Positions 31,779 through 44,608 of a stretch of DNA of 64,000 bases are shown here, piece after piece. A model generated the notes under the pieces. That model made no database searches and was not told the DNA's origin. It worked only from the letters and a program-made list of their open reading frames with translations. Source of the stretch: Salminus brasiliensis (lineage: Eukaryota; Chordata; Actinopteri; Characiformes; Bryconidae); contig NC_132883.1 of assembly GCF_030463535.1 (NCBI RefSeq), positions 34,734,741-34,798,740 on the forward strand, read 5' to 3'. Within the stretch, counting starts at the first letter, position 1. Every line of letters begins with the position of its first letter. Both the position numbers and the translations under genes were made by a program.

Positions 31779-33600
31779 GCTGTATCACCCGAATGGTTAC
31801 TACCTACTCATGCACATCTTGACTCCTGACAACACTGGTTAAAGTATTGATATCAGTATTAATATTGGAATATTAGCCTAGTATACTTAAAATGTTAAGC
31901 ATATTTCACAACTGTACTTGTGAGTGTATTATTTCAGTGCTTTTTGGGAGTATACTTAATAGTGTCATAGTAGTAAATTTAACATCCATCCATCGCTTCA
32001 TCTTCTTCTTTGTTGTCAATGGGCCCTCTCACCTAGGGGCAAGTTAGCATGGCAAATTCACCTACCATATGCATTTCTGGGAAGTGCCCAGTGGAGACCC
32101 TTGCAGACATGAGGAGAACACCCCAAATACCTCAACCCCTCAACCCCTGACTTTTAGAGTTGTGTGACACACCGTGCACTACCTGCAGTGCCACTGTGTG
32201 TATATGTTACAGTTTATATGTGTGTGTATATATTACAAGTATAAATTTATATTATTCATTTATTTAAGTACATCAAAGCAAACAATGTGTACAAACATAG
32301 GACAGATATACTTAGTCTTTTCTGTAGGCCCGACAGTAGAAGTATAGACCAACATCTACAATGTATACTTATACATGTCTGTATACTTAGCAGTATAAGC
32401 CTGGTATACTGAAGCTTCATTTTAGTTAGTATAGTCTGAGATAAATACATAAAAGGTACACTGAGTAAACCGACTCTAACTTGTTTGAAAGAGGGTCAGT
32501 ATTACTTAGTATTATACAATACTCCATTTGATCCAATACACATGGCATCCATGTGACGCAATCTCTGCAATCGGTACACACTATGGTCACATCAGATACA
32601 GCCAATGGATATTTCAGCAGTGCAGCAGAATTATATGTAAAGCTGTAATCTATTCAGGAGAACTTTGCTTTGTTCTGTTGAAGGGTGAGCACTAAACGCT
32701 GCCCTTTATGTAGCTCAGTCTTTTACTTTACAGAACAATGTACAGTTAGCAGCTCAGGATTCTCCACTAGGGGGTGCTGTTAGTACAGCTTTCAGTGCTT
32801 CACATCACTGACACTGTGCATCCTTGTTTAAGGGGGCATTACATACTCAGAGCGCGCTCCATCACTCCTTTCCTTGCTGGAGCCGACTGCATGACAGTGT
32901 TCAGTGCAGCGTCCGGGCTAGAGGTGTCCACAGAAAAATGGTGAGGGATTACATGGAGGATTTACGGACAGCTATAGAGCAATGGCAGCAGATGATAGCT
33001 CATCTTGACAGTGATAAAGCTGAAATAAGCACCGCAAGAAACCAGGGCCTGGAGAAGAGGTGTCAGGAACATAAACCAGGGGAAGTCACAGAAACCAGTT
33101 GTTGAGTGAAATTTACCTTAAACAGAAGGACGAAAAATGACCAGGTCTTGTAGTAATCAGTCCTTACTGACCAAAAAAAGACATAATACAAAGAAATATA
33201 TTAAATTTGAACTTTGACTTTAGTGTGATGTACTTCCATCAGAAAAATAAGGATGCTCATAGTCCTCACTCTTAATAAGTTGATGTTTTGTCTGACTCCA
33301 AGCTGTGATCATTTAGACCTGGCATTAACAAGCATTGGGCATCCAGATAGTATCTGGATATATACTTTAACCAGACACACCAACACATACCTAAATTCTG
33401 CTTTACTTCTTGCACGGTTGCAACGGTTTCTCACCAAAATTGCCTTGCTTCGGGAGATTGTGAACAGTGGTACGATGCGAACGGTGGTCACGCAGTGGAA
33501 CAGGTGATGGTTCTCGTGTTCCTCTAACAGCTCTATCAGAAAATGTGACAGACTATTTATACTGCGAGGGACTATACTCTCTAATACTGCACTCATAGAA

Positions 33601-33823
33601 AGGTAAAGGTAAAGGTGCACGTGCACAGCGAAATGTACAGTGTACATTTAACCCATCTGTGGTAGTGAACACACACACACACACTAGTGAACTAGGGGCA
33701 GTGAGTACACACAGACCCAGAGCGGTGGGCAGCCAACTCCAGCGCCCAGGGAGCAGAGAGGGTAAAGGGCCTCGCTCAAGGGCCCAACAGTGGCCGCTTG
33801 CCGAGCCCGGGAATCGAACCCAC
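33601..33823 (-). repeat. tRNA-derived SINE, family B (head truncated)
   Basis: It is read on the minus strand from a clean B box (GGGTTCGATTCCCGGGCT) through GCCACTGTTGGGCCC, the CA-repeat body, and a tail with AAAGGTAAAGG-type repeats at 33601. The A-box portion is missing at 33823. It is less diverged than the copy at 10218. Confidence 0.7.
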
Positions 33824-35044
33824 ATATACCTTTAAATAGCACGAGCGCCAACACGCACACACACACACACAAGAGAGCGCCAGTGAGCAAGGGAGCAAGA
33901 GTCATACGTCACAATAGCTAATAGTGGTTCTGAGACGCTTGATAACTACAAGCCCAGACAAAAGAAAGCAGAGAGGTTCAAAGAAAGAGAGAACTTGCAG
34001 ACAGACAATGGCTGAAAGTTAATTCAGACAGAGTTTTGGAGATGGCTATGCTTAGGAAGACCTCGCACAAATGGAAAACTTGACCGGAATGGTACATACA
34101 AATATTTAAGACCTTGAAGAAACTAATCAGCAGTAAAAAAAAAAAAAAAAAAAGATCAGCTATAAAAGAAGGATGAAGTGAGAAGTATAGAAATACTGTA
34201 CATAAAAAGTATTAGGTGGGGGGGGGGGATTCGGTCAAAAGATCTGGAAGGGAAGCCAGGTAAATAGTGCTGATGACCCAAAAGGTGAAGGAGCTGAACA
34301 GTGAAAGGGGGGTGCTGAAAAAGCAGATAGCTCAGCAGGAGAGGATGATGATGGCAATGTTTTTTTCACTGTCCCACGTCTAGGAAATAACATTGCTATC
34401 CAATTTCCCTTCATCATTTAGGGGCTTTCTGGGAGTTTTTAAACACTACAATCAAATGACTATTGATGTGATCCTGATCATTCCTATGAAGCCTGACTTC
34501 TTCAGACTGACCAGTAGATGGCGTAATCGCCTTCTCCATACACAACTATGCACCCCCTGCCAACTGACATCTCAAATACATCACCCAGTCACAAGCTTAA
34601 TCATGGTGAGAGCAAAGCCTCTGCTATTCTCATTTAAATTTCTTACTCCTTTCTTACCTCTAAGATTTCTCCTCTGCTGGTCTGTGAGGCAGAAATGTGA
34701 AGCCTGATTTAATCCCTTAAACTGTATGAAGTCTCATAATTAAATAACTACTTTTAGTCTAATATTTTAGTTACTAAATAACTTAAAGTAGTTATTGAAT
34801 AATAAATGTCCCACAGTGTAATTCAATGTAATCCAAGTTGAACTTATCCAGAGCGCTCGCTGAGTGGTCCAGCGGACTGGGGTGCTGCCACTATGACCCG
34901 AGGATTGGCGGAATGAATGTTCACAATGTAACTTCCGTGACAACACTCGCGAGAACTTCACTGCACTACGTAGCACTGCATAATCCCAGTCAATGAAGGT
35001 TCTGAATCTCTTAAAAGTCCTAAAACGCATGTGTAGAGTGTGTC

Positions 35045-35160
35045 CTTCATTAGGGGTGGCCCGAAACGCGAATTATACTTCCCAACTGTAGAGGGAGCCC
35101 AGAAGCAAGAATGACAATTCTCACATATTGCTGCTTTAATAGGCTTGTAAGTAAACAACT
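35045..35160 (+). repeat. interspersed repeat, family D
   Basis: It runs from GGGGTGGCCCGAAACGCG through CAACTGTAGAGGGAGCCC to ATTGCTGCTTTAATAGGC. The 38686-38790 copy matches its first half and the 36735-36800 copy its second half. The function and class are unknown. Confidence 0.45.
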
Positions 35161-38100
35161 ACAACTGAAATGTTCAGAACATTTACCACTTACAGTTACC
35201 ACTGTTGGTCTTCTGAGCAACACACCCGCCCATGACCCTGGATTTCCTAGTTGCGAAATGCAATGCAATGTAATTTTGTTGTACTGTATAATGGCAATAT
35301 ACTTACTTACTACGCCTGTTTAGTGGGACTCACAGGCTTAAGGAAAGCAGAATTATCTACCAGTGCTAAGTAGATAACGAAAATTCTTTATTCTTTTGAT
35401 GACTATATCGATCGGTATCGTGTCTAAAATGTTTTGTGCAGTTTATCCTTTCATCAAAGAATCTTTCATTGCAGCTTGTTTTGACAATAACTGAGATTTC
35501 AAGTCCATCCTCCCAAAAAAATCAAGTAGAAGAAGAAGAGATAACACCACTGTAAAACACTGAACAAACCAGAAGGCCTTGTCAGGTAAATATTTAGCAA
35601 GGCCAGCCAAAAAACAGCTGAACTGTTTTCTTTCCCATAGAGACCTTGTTGTGGGATGCATCCTGGTTTTGCATTGTGTTGGTCATGTGACAGGCCTGGA
35701 GCAGGATATCCTGCTGCTGAAATAGCCTCACACACACACACACACACACTGATCGAGTGAGCTGTCCATTCACTCTCGATGAGCTTACAATGTGCCTCAA
35801 AGTGAGTGAGTGATGAGAAAACTGGTCTCAGATCTGTGTCAAAGGCCATATTCCACCAACAACCTGTCTACATCACTTCCTGCCTTGTAACAAGACCAGG
35901 ATTGTAAGTGTGTTGAGGTCAGGGCAGTTTCTCATGGTGTACTGTAATGGTCACACATGCTTGCATGAGTAAAAGTATTATCTGTGCACTTTTTTATTGG
36001 AAACATCTGTCTTGTTAATGGGGGCGCTAAGGTGACCACCACTGGTGTCTCCCATTAAAACTGGTAGTTGAATGTGTATTAGGTCTTCAATACTGCATGG
36101 GTTTGGGGACCATCCAGCTCATTTTGCTTCTCTGCATTTTTTTGTTCATTTTAAAACTTCAAACTGGATACTGATACACTCCTCAAAGCAGAATTTCAGC
36201 ATCAGCAGACTACTACACACACTGCAACATTTATGACATTTGTCTGACACTGAGATTTAAGGAAACTACCGTTTGCATCATGTTAAACAGGTAGATGAAT
36301 GTAGCGTTAGGAGTCTTGTCCAAGGACTCTAATTTGTGTAGTTTTAAACTATATATTATCAATAAAATATCACACCTCTAGGCTCCATCCGCCAGAAGTG
36401 TTTCACTGCAGCCAGGACAAATGGAAGTGGACCCACTCCTCCCAAACTACTCAGTTTCCTGCCCAGTTTCCTTATTGCTAATTCTTACCCGCTTACTATG
36501 TGTCCTCTATACCGGACGTGACACAAACACACGCGTGTTGCGAGGCGCCAGCAGTTTGAGTTTTCCCCTTATGGAAGTACAAGCTGCAAGCTGTCTTCAT
36601 TGTCAGTATATAGCTTAAATATACTCATGACTAAATCTGAGCATAGCTTTTGGAACTAGCTGTTAACATTTAGCTAGCTGTTTTGTTCCCAATGTCAGGT
36701 AGCTTTAAATAAATACTTACTTTCAAACAATAAATACCAAATCTCGCATATTGCTGCTTTAATAGACTTGTACGTAAACAACCACAACCAGAGATGTACA
36801 GAAATGTAGAATTCAAATGTGGTTTGAATCCAACTGGCTATTCAGACTAGGCTGTACTGTTGCTCTATTAAAACAGGCCAACATGGGGGCATAATTTAGG
36901 CCACAAGATGGTCAAAATTGCGTTTTTAGCCTTGCAACTTGTGTAGTATGTACATGTGTAGTATCAAATATATGAAACATGTTCTAATTGATTGACTACA
37001 TTTAGGTCACAGAGGGGTTTAGGAGGTAGTGGAAGCTCAGTGGTTAAAGCACGGGGTTATTGGTTGTGGGTTCAATATCTGTTTTCACTAAGCTAATTTG
37101 AGCATCACTTTTTAAACTAGCTGTTTTGTCCCCAGTTTTAGGTGGCAAATAGTTTTAAATACTGTACTGAATATGTACTTTCACATCCCAAGTGGCTGTT
37201 TGTTGAGATGTATAGTAGCCTGGATTGTACACCTACCAAGAATATGACATTTAAAATACTGCAAATACTGCAGTTTCTGCTTAACACAGGGGTTATTGCA
37301 TTAACTGTGTCTGGTGTGAAATGGGCTTAACACGAGCCACCTTGTTTGTGCCGCTAACACAACAGAATGGAACAATTCCATGCTCTTGGAGGAGAATGCT
37401 AACTATTTCTGTTACTAACATACACCCACTTGTTAGCATCACTCTGAGTGGTGGGAAAGAGCGAAGCCAATTGTGCTGTCCTAACTAGCTACCCCAAATG
37501 AACCCAGAATTATTAGATTCTGTTTTATATGTGAGGTAAGAGATTCTAATAAAGTGTCAGTTATGTGAAGGTCATAAGTTACAGTTCTTATAACTGCATT
37601 CTGCAGTTATACAGTATAAAAGTTCCAAAAAGTTTCAATCCACAAAACAGTTAAAGCACAATTAAGCCCCAGTGTTTGGAGTCTATTTACAATTTGTGCT
37701 ATTTCAAAAGCTGGGTGGGGAGAAGCGTGGTTTGTGGGCATTTTCGTACCTCCCTCCAATTAAAAAGTGAATTCTTCTCATGAAAAGACAATCTGTCTGT
37801 CTGCGGCTTTGTCCCAGGGGCAAACACACAAGCCTATATTAAAGAATCGCTGTGGAATATGCCCAAAGGGCGTCTATTCAGAGCAGCAGAGATATGAATT
37901 GCGAGAAGCCGGCCTCATTATCATCATTATTACATATTCAACCTAATTAACATAAATTACTATTCATCCTCATGCACAACTCTCAAAAGGTGTGACCTAA
38001 TGGGGCTCGAGGGGGTGTGGCAATGGAAAGGGGAAGAGTCAAATGTGTGTGTGTGTACATATGCACGTGATCTCTTAGCTTGAGTGGCCAAAAACTAGAC

Positions 38101-39199
38101 ATTTACAGCCGTATGTTCACTGGTGTCAGTTTTCTGATGTTTTAATTTTCTGCATCAGTGTTTACCTCTCCCAAAAAGGTCACACTCAAGCCATTTCGGG
38201 CTTCACAGGACCAAATCATCATTTCTTCTAATGCAGTGATATTATAGCATATAGGCCACCACACAAGAATGTATTGAATGAGTGAGGTGGTGAGGAAGGT
38301 GTGTAAGTGCTAGGGAGACACAAAACAAAATAAAAAAAGACTCAATATTATATACGTTTCCATACATTTTAAATTCCAACAGAAAATAAATAACAATAGA
38401 ATGTTATAAAGGCCTTCTGCTCCACCTTCTAACAAATGAACGCTCTAAAATCATAGCACCTATACTCTGACTAGTAATGATAGTGGAATCCTGTTTTGGT
38501 GCTTTATAGAATGTTTTAAAAAGTCCTAACTAAAATTAATATAGAAGATGTTCCAGCAATGCAAAGAACCCTTTAACTTGGCGAAGAACTGTTTAAAAAG
38601 CACCAGTCATTTGAGCATGAGTGTATGCATAACATGAGCTCCTCCCCCTCTCATCCTACTTTACACTAATAGGTGTTCTGTCCACAGCGGTGGGGGGGGG
38701 GTGGCTTGAAACGTGAATAACACTCTACAACTGTAGAGAAAGCCTAGGAGAAAAAACGCCAGTTCTCACAATGGTGCTTAAAATATGGTCATAATGGCGC
38801 TTAAAATCCTCGATGGATAACCCAAATATAGATTTTTTTGCACATTTGAAGTAGTTTTTTTCCGCTAGATTTCCCATATTGGGAAAAAACAAAACATATA
38901 AAACACAGCATAATCATTGTACTTTACAGTTGAAATATACATATTCATCCAATAAAGAGTAGTCTAACTGTGAATTAAAAGGTGCAGAAGTGTGGTCTGT
39001 GCAGTTCACATAATTTGACCAGGGGTGCCCAAGTCTTTGAGTATGACTGTGTATGCACAGCATCTTTTAAGGAACAAGAGACCAGAAGTGGAGCAGTAGA
39101 ACATTCTTGTGCTTGCGATGCAATGTTTTTTGGGCCGGTTCAACACTTCTGTTGGTGTGTTCACTAAGCCGGAACATCCAGACGCCTATCTGAGTCAGC

Positions 39200-39444
39200 T
39201 GCCTACTGTCTCCAGCTGTGTGCTCGAATGTGTGTGTTTGTGTCTGTGTGTGGCTGGCGGCAGAGCAGAGGTTATGTGAGTTATATAAAAAGGGAGAGAG
39301 AGACTCACAGAGGCAGGGAACAACATCTATCACATGACAACTCGACTCAGATCTCTCTCTCACTCTCTCTCTCTTAGAGCTTCCTCATTCTTTTTTTTGC
39401 TCATTCACCCTTTCTGATTTGCAGTTGCAAGTTCACTATACCAT
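39200..39444 (+). promoter_or_regulatory. orphan TATA promoter with spliced leader
   Basis: A classic TATA box (TTATATAAAAAGGG, 39281-39294) follows a region with two CAGCTG E-boxes (about 39196 and 39214). It is followed by a CT-rich leader that ends at a strong donor, CCAT|GTAAGT (39444/39445). A start near 39312 is expected. No known gene could be attached. This could be the promoter of an unrecognised gene or a chance combination. Confidence 0.3.
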
Positions 39445-39628
39445 GTAAGTGCTTTCATCTGCTGAGACGTTTCCTCTTCTTCATCCTCTTTCCAAAGGCG
39501 TGGCTCCCACAGTGGTTTCTCTCGTTTTTGTTCATTTGGTCATGTGTGGAGCTGAACGTTCAGCTGTGCACGTATGTGGATGAAAAGGGCCCATTTAGCA
39601 CTTTCCTCTACTTGAGTGGCTCTGGAGC

Positions 39629-39672
39629 ATGAGGATTCCCAGGAGGCTCCTGGCCCTCGCAATATTCATCTG
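39629..39672 (+). CDS. candidate first coding exon of a secreted or membrane protein
   Basis: An ATG at 39629 begins MRIPRRLLALAIFI and is cut by a donor, CTG|GTGAGT, at 39672/39673 (phase 2). The peptide looks like the start of a signal sequence. It is downstream of the TATA promoter at 39281, but the acceptor that would join it to the leader is weak and no continuing exon was found before 48 kb. I do not recognise the protein. Confidence 0.2.
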
Positions 39673-39975
39673 GTGAGTCGTGCATTATTTAGAAGGGACA
39701 GTATATTTTCTGGAGTCTAATTTCCCTCAGGTACATCAAGCATATGTTTCCTCAATCAGACTCTACAGGAAAGCACGAGTAACTCCTACATGGACAACAG
39801 CCTGTGTTCACTATATATAAACCCCAACACATATCTAGGTTTCATTTGGTGGCTGTTTACAGATACATATCTAAGTAATCTGGATTCTTAACATTTAGGA
39901 TATGTAAGATAATTTGACACATAGAAAATGGGGGACAAAGCAACTCCTATATATATATATAGGATATATACACAC

Positions 39976-41535
39976 ACAGTGGGGAAAATGTTCTCCCACT
40001 TAAAAAGATGAGAGAGGCCTGTAATTGACATCATAGGTAGACATGAGAGACAAAATGAGAAAAAAAAATCAGAAAATCACATTGTCTGATTTTTAAAGAA
40101 TTTATTTGCAAATAATGGTGGAAAATAAGTATTTGGTCAATAACAAAAGTTCATCTCAATACTTTGTTATATATCCTTTGTTGGCATTGACAGAGGTCAA
40201 ACGTTTTCTGTAAGTCTTCACAAGGTTGGCACACACCGTTGCTGGTATGTTGGCCCATTCCTCCATGCAGATCTCCTCTAGAGCAGTGATGTTTTGGGGC
40301 TGTCGGCGGGCAACACAGACTTTCAACTCCCTCCAAAAGTTTTCTATGGGGTTGAGATCTGGAGACTGGCTAGGCCACTCCAGGACCTTGAAATGCTTCT
40401 TACGAAGCCACTCCTTTGTTGCCCTGGCAATGTGCTTGGGATCATTGTCATGCTGGAAGATCCAGCCACGTTTCATCTTCAATGCCCTTGCTGATGGAAG
40501 GTTTGCACTCAAAATCTCACAATACATGGCCCCATTCATTCTTTCATGTACACGGACCAGTCGTCCTAGTCCCTTTGCAGAGAAACAGCCTCAAAGCATG
40601 ATGTTGCCACCCCCATGCTTCACAGTTGGTATGGTGTTCTTTGGATGCAACTCAGCATTCACTCTCCTCCAAACACAACAAGTTGTGTTTGTACCAAACA
40701 GTTCTACTTTGGTTTCATCTGACTATAAGACATTCTCCCAATACTCTTCCGGAACATCCAAATGCTCTCTAGCAAACTTTAGACGCGCCCGGATATGTAC
40801 TGGCTTAAGCAGGGGAACACGTCTGGCACGGCAAGATCTGAGTCCCTGGCGGCGTACTGTGTTACTGACGGTAGCCTTTGTAACGTTGGTCCCACCTTTC
40901 TGCAGGTCATTCACTAGGTCCCCCCATGTGGTTCTAGGATTTTTGCTCACCGTTCTTGTGATCATTTTGACCCCACGGGCTGAGATCTTGCGTGGAGCCC
41001 CTGATCGAGGGGGATTAGTAGTGGTCTTGTAGGTCTCCCATTTTCTGATTATTGCTTCCACAGTAGATTACCAAGCTGCTTGCCTATTGCAGATTCAGTC
41101 ATCCCAGCCTGGTGCAGGTCTACAATTTTGTTTCTGGTGTCCTTCAACAGCTCTTTGGTCTTCACCATAGTGGAGTTTGGAGTGTGACTGTTTGAGGTTG
41201 TGGGCAGGTGTCTTTTATACTGTTGACGAGTTCAAACAGGTGCCATTAATACAGGCAATGAGTGGAGGACAGAGAAGCCTCTTAAAGAAGAAGCTACAGG
41301 TCTGTGACAGCCAGAAATCTTGCTTGTTTGTAGGTGACCAAATACTTATTTTTCACCATTATTTGCAAATAAATTCTTAAAAAATCAGACAATGTGATTT
41401 CCAGAATTTTTTTTCTCATTTTGTCTCTCATAGTTGAGGTCTATCTATGATGTCAATTACAAGCCTCGCTCATTTTTTTAAGTGGGAGAACTTGCACAAT
41501 TGGTGACTGACTAAATACTTTTTTCCCCCACTGTA
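39976..41535 (-). mobile_element. Tc1-type transposon, inactive
   Basis: The element reads outwards from CAGTGGGGAAAATG at the left to CCCCCACTGTA at the right. Its long inverted repeats share the core TTCTCCCACTTAAAAA and CACATTGTCTGATTTTT. The left arm lacks about 35 bases (the stretch containing a TATTTAGTCAGTCACC-type sequence) that the right arm keeps, so it is asymmetric. It lies within AT/TATA-rich DNA, as expected for TA insertion. The transposase on the minus strand is broken. Confidence 0.9.
40156..41168 (-). pseudogene. Tc1-type transposase, broken by a frameshift and two stops
   Basis: The original start is at 41168 ([10 protein letters not shown]...). A single-base loss near 41065 shifts the frame. 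From 41061 the correct frame resumes with the helix-turn-helix region ([16 protein letters not shown]). An in-frame TAG lies just before 40722, after NVL. A TGA lies at about 40594, after GGGNIML. The DDE part is otherwise preserved, with QHDNDPKH and [12 protein letters not shown], consistent with a DD34E catalytic triad. Full length would be about 338 residues, usual for the family. The copy cannot make active enzyme. Confidence 0.85.
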
Positions 41536-41934
41536 TATATATGTGCATGTATGTGTATGTGTATACTGCTAACAATTGCTATCACTAGCATGTAGTGTTT
41601 TTGCTAGGTAGTAAAAAGAATTATACTGTTCAGCTCTGTATCTTAAAATCATAAAAGACACACAAGTTAACAATATATACTTAGAGGAAAATGGGGGACA
41701 ACACAACTCTGAAACACAATGTCCCTTTTGTATATCCTACATGTTGGTTGATACTGTCCATGTATGGAGACAAAGCTATAAGGAGCCCAAAGTTATAAGG
41801 AGTGTTTTGGGCCTGGGCTGCTTTTTTGAATGAGGCACAATACAGGGTAACCAATCAGAACAGAAGTCATTTATATCCATTAATCATAAAGGCAGAATCA
41901 GTAAAACTCCATGTTTAACCCCTTAACACTTTAA

Positions 41935-43055
41935 GGCTTATTACACACTAAGGTGTATTATTCAGTATCTATAGGGTCTTCTGTACAAACCGGTGGGGCT
42001 ATTCTTAGGTAATAGAAGTTTGCAATATTAGGCTTTTTAAAGAGGTTCATTCTAAGTATAAAGAGATATTTCAAATTGTGATGTAAAAAGTTTTTTTTGT
42101 ACAAACTGAATGAGTATATAGTGTTTTGCATTACATTTTAAGCACAATACTAAAAATATTTTACAAAAAAGTTCTACTCATTAATAAAAATCGTAATAAT
42201 GCTAAGATTAAGTTCGTTTTTCTTCTGAAGAATTATGTTTTCTTTCTTAATAACTATGTATGTAGGCATGTATTACAACTTTTTCCACAGCAAGTGATCC
42301 AAATGTCAAGCACACATTAACTACACAGTTTTTTTTTTATTAGTGACCAGTGCAACATTTATATACAACAAATCCATTCTAATTATTGACTTCATTCAGA
42401 TTCCAAAGTCAGACATTCAGTCATACCAGCATATGGACAGGCTCTATCTGCTTTACACTTTGCATGATATCAATGGCAGGTTTGCACGTGTGTGTGTGGT
42501 TAATGGGCTGTTATGGCAGTGTGTTCTCATGGGAGAAATGTAATAAAGCCTTTGTTGACTCAACTACAGTGGCAGATCGATCAGACTGTTTGACTGCCAG
42601 GTTAATATTTAATTAGACCACATTGATCCGGCGAATTTCGAATTCCGGGCAGTTTCATGCTGTTAGTTATTCAACTGTATCTTGTTAGGAAATAAAGGAC
42701 GCATTGGATTTACACAGTCTCTGGCCTGAGCTAACTTAATCTGTAATCCTTCACTTGATAACATATCAAAACACTTCTGTATATTTACACACAGACTGAT
42801 GACATATACATGACTGATAACATGCACATAATATGAATGATACTGTATTCATACTGTAGGTGCTACAAACAGTCCTTTGAACAATGCCATAAAAGAAACA
42901 TCCAACTCCTTCATGCAGCAAGACATAGGAGACTTATTATAGGACTTATAGGAGTATTATTCAGTAACTACAGGGTACAAACTTGTGGGGCTATTCTTTG
43001 GTAATAGAAGTTCATAATAAGCACTTGCAGCCCGCTGGCGGGCTATAGGCTTTTA
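41935..43055 (+). repeat. pair of diverged 100-bp direct repeats
   Basis: 41935-42030 and 42935-43055 share GTATTATTCAGTA, AGGGT, GTACAAAC, GTGGGGCTATTCTT, GGTAATAGAAGTT and a final AGGCTTTT. I judge identity to be about 80-85 percent. An adjacent block, 41755-41900 (ACAGGGTAACCAATCAGAAC), belongs to a family also seen at 52270-52400. Confidence 0.45.
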
Positions 43056-43559
43056 TGGTTAAACTGGTTAGAATCTTTACACCATTGGTTAGAACCTTTA
43101 CATAAAAAACATCTAAAAATGTTATTAATGGTTCTTTATGGAACCAAATGTGTTTTTTTTTACTGCTCCTATAACGTTACTATGTTTCTTACAACAGCAG
43201 CACTACAGCATACAAGCTTAGTGTGTCTACAGTATAAAGTAACAGATCCTCCCTTCAGAAGCAAAGACTTTACATTTAGGGGACACTTTGACCCTGTTTA
43301 CACCTGGTCTGGGTTGAGCAGTATCTGGACTGTATCAGATTGAATGGTTGTATGAGTTCTTAGCCCATGCATTTACACTTCCTAGTCAAATACATCTCCC
43401 ATAAGGCTAAACTTCAATTGCTGTGTGAGACAGAATATGCATAATCGCTCATTTTCACTGCAAATACTACTGCTGTGTGCATAATGTAATGCATGTATCT
43501 AAAATATTATCGGGCTAGATACTAGTCACATACTAGTGACCAGGTGTATGGGGCATCTT

Positions 43560-43860
43560 AGGGGCAGTGATGGCTCTGTCTTTAGATGCACTGGGCTATT
43601 GATGATAGGGTTGTGGGTTTGATATCCAGGCTTGGCAAACTGCCACTGTTGGGCCCTTGAGCATCCTTCCTGCTGCCCAGACGCCGCAGCGATTGCTGCC
43701 CACCTCTCTTGGCATTTGTGCTCACTGTTACTGTGAATGTTTGATCTCTAGTGTGTGCGTGTATGTGTACTTACTGCATGGACAGCAGAGGTTAAAGGCA
43801 GAGGTCAAATTCTAACATATATGCTTGGCACCCACATGCTTGGTTAATATGCTTGTCTAG
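43560..43860 (+). repeat. tRNA-derived SINE, family B (old plus copy)
   Basis: It keeps GGGTTGTGGGTTTGATATCC (decayed B box), CTTGGCAAACTGCCACTGTT, and the 3' end AATATGCTTGTCTAG, matching the copy at 505-722. Confidence 0.55.
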
Positions 43861-44608
43861 TGGAAATGAGGTCTTATTCATGCTTTAATGATTGAGCAGA
43901 CCACATTGATGACTTATTTTTGGTGTTGAAACACATGTACCACCATTCTCATTCTTGCCACGGTCACTCACCCTTTACAGATGGGGGGTCCTTTTTTGGA
44001 CAGACAAAAATTTCACTAGAAACACCTTCATCTCTGTGGTGCAGTTTTCCAGTGCAAAAAGAAATATGGCACTGGCAAAAATAATTCCACTCTCTTGTGT
44101 AGTTGATGTATTATTCACAGAAATAAGTCACTGTAAAGCGGCTGCCGTTTGTCTCAAATACGCATGACATCCCTCTTTCCTTCTAATACCACTGAGTGAT
44201 ATTTATAGACACATGTACAGTACAAGCAGCCTACATCAGCAGCATCTGAGTGTTTGTGTTTGTATGCCTGGGAATAGAATGCATGTGTAGAAGATGTGTG
44301 TGTGTTCATGCTGTGGATGCAGTGTCCTGCGGCTCTTGTCTTGCTCTCTGACTTTTTGCCAAATGCCATGTTTGCTGTGACTGACAGCGTCACTTTGTGT
44401 TCGTGTATAGATTTAATTTTCGGAGTCTTAGCTTACTTTTGCATGGAACAACACTCTCCAACGCAAATTCTAGCACGTACTAGACACTGTTCAATGTCTT
44501 TAATTTCTGTTTCTGGTTATGTGTATATAAGCCACACTCACCAAGCACTTCCTAATCCTACCCTATCCCACCACTAATACCCTATCCTACCACTAATAAT
44601 TCCTCATG

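Noticed and set aside
32824..33105. A 93-codon frame with a helical, coiled-coil-like stretch
   Set aside because: The first half lies in a sequence with a relative near 20900-21000, there are no splice or promoter signals, and I recognise no family. A single-exon gene cannot be excluded but is not supported.
40226..41032. A 268-codon open frame on the plus strand
   Set aside because: It is antisense to the Tc1-type transposase. Its length is a by-product of the coding strand, and the protein has no known motif.
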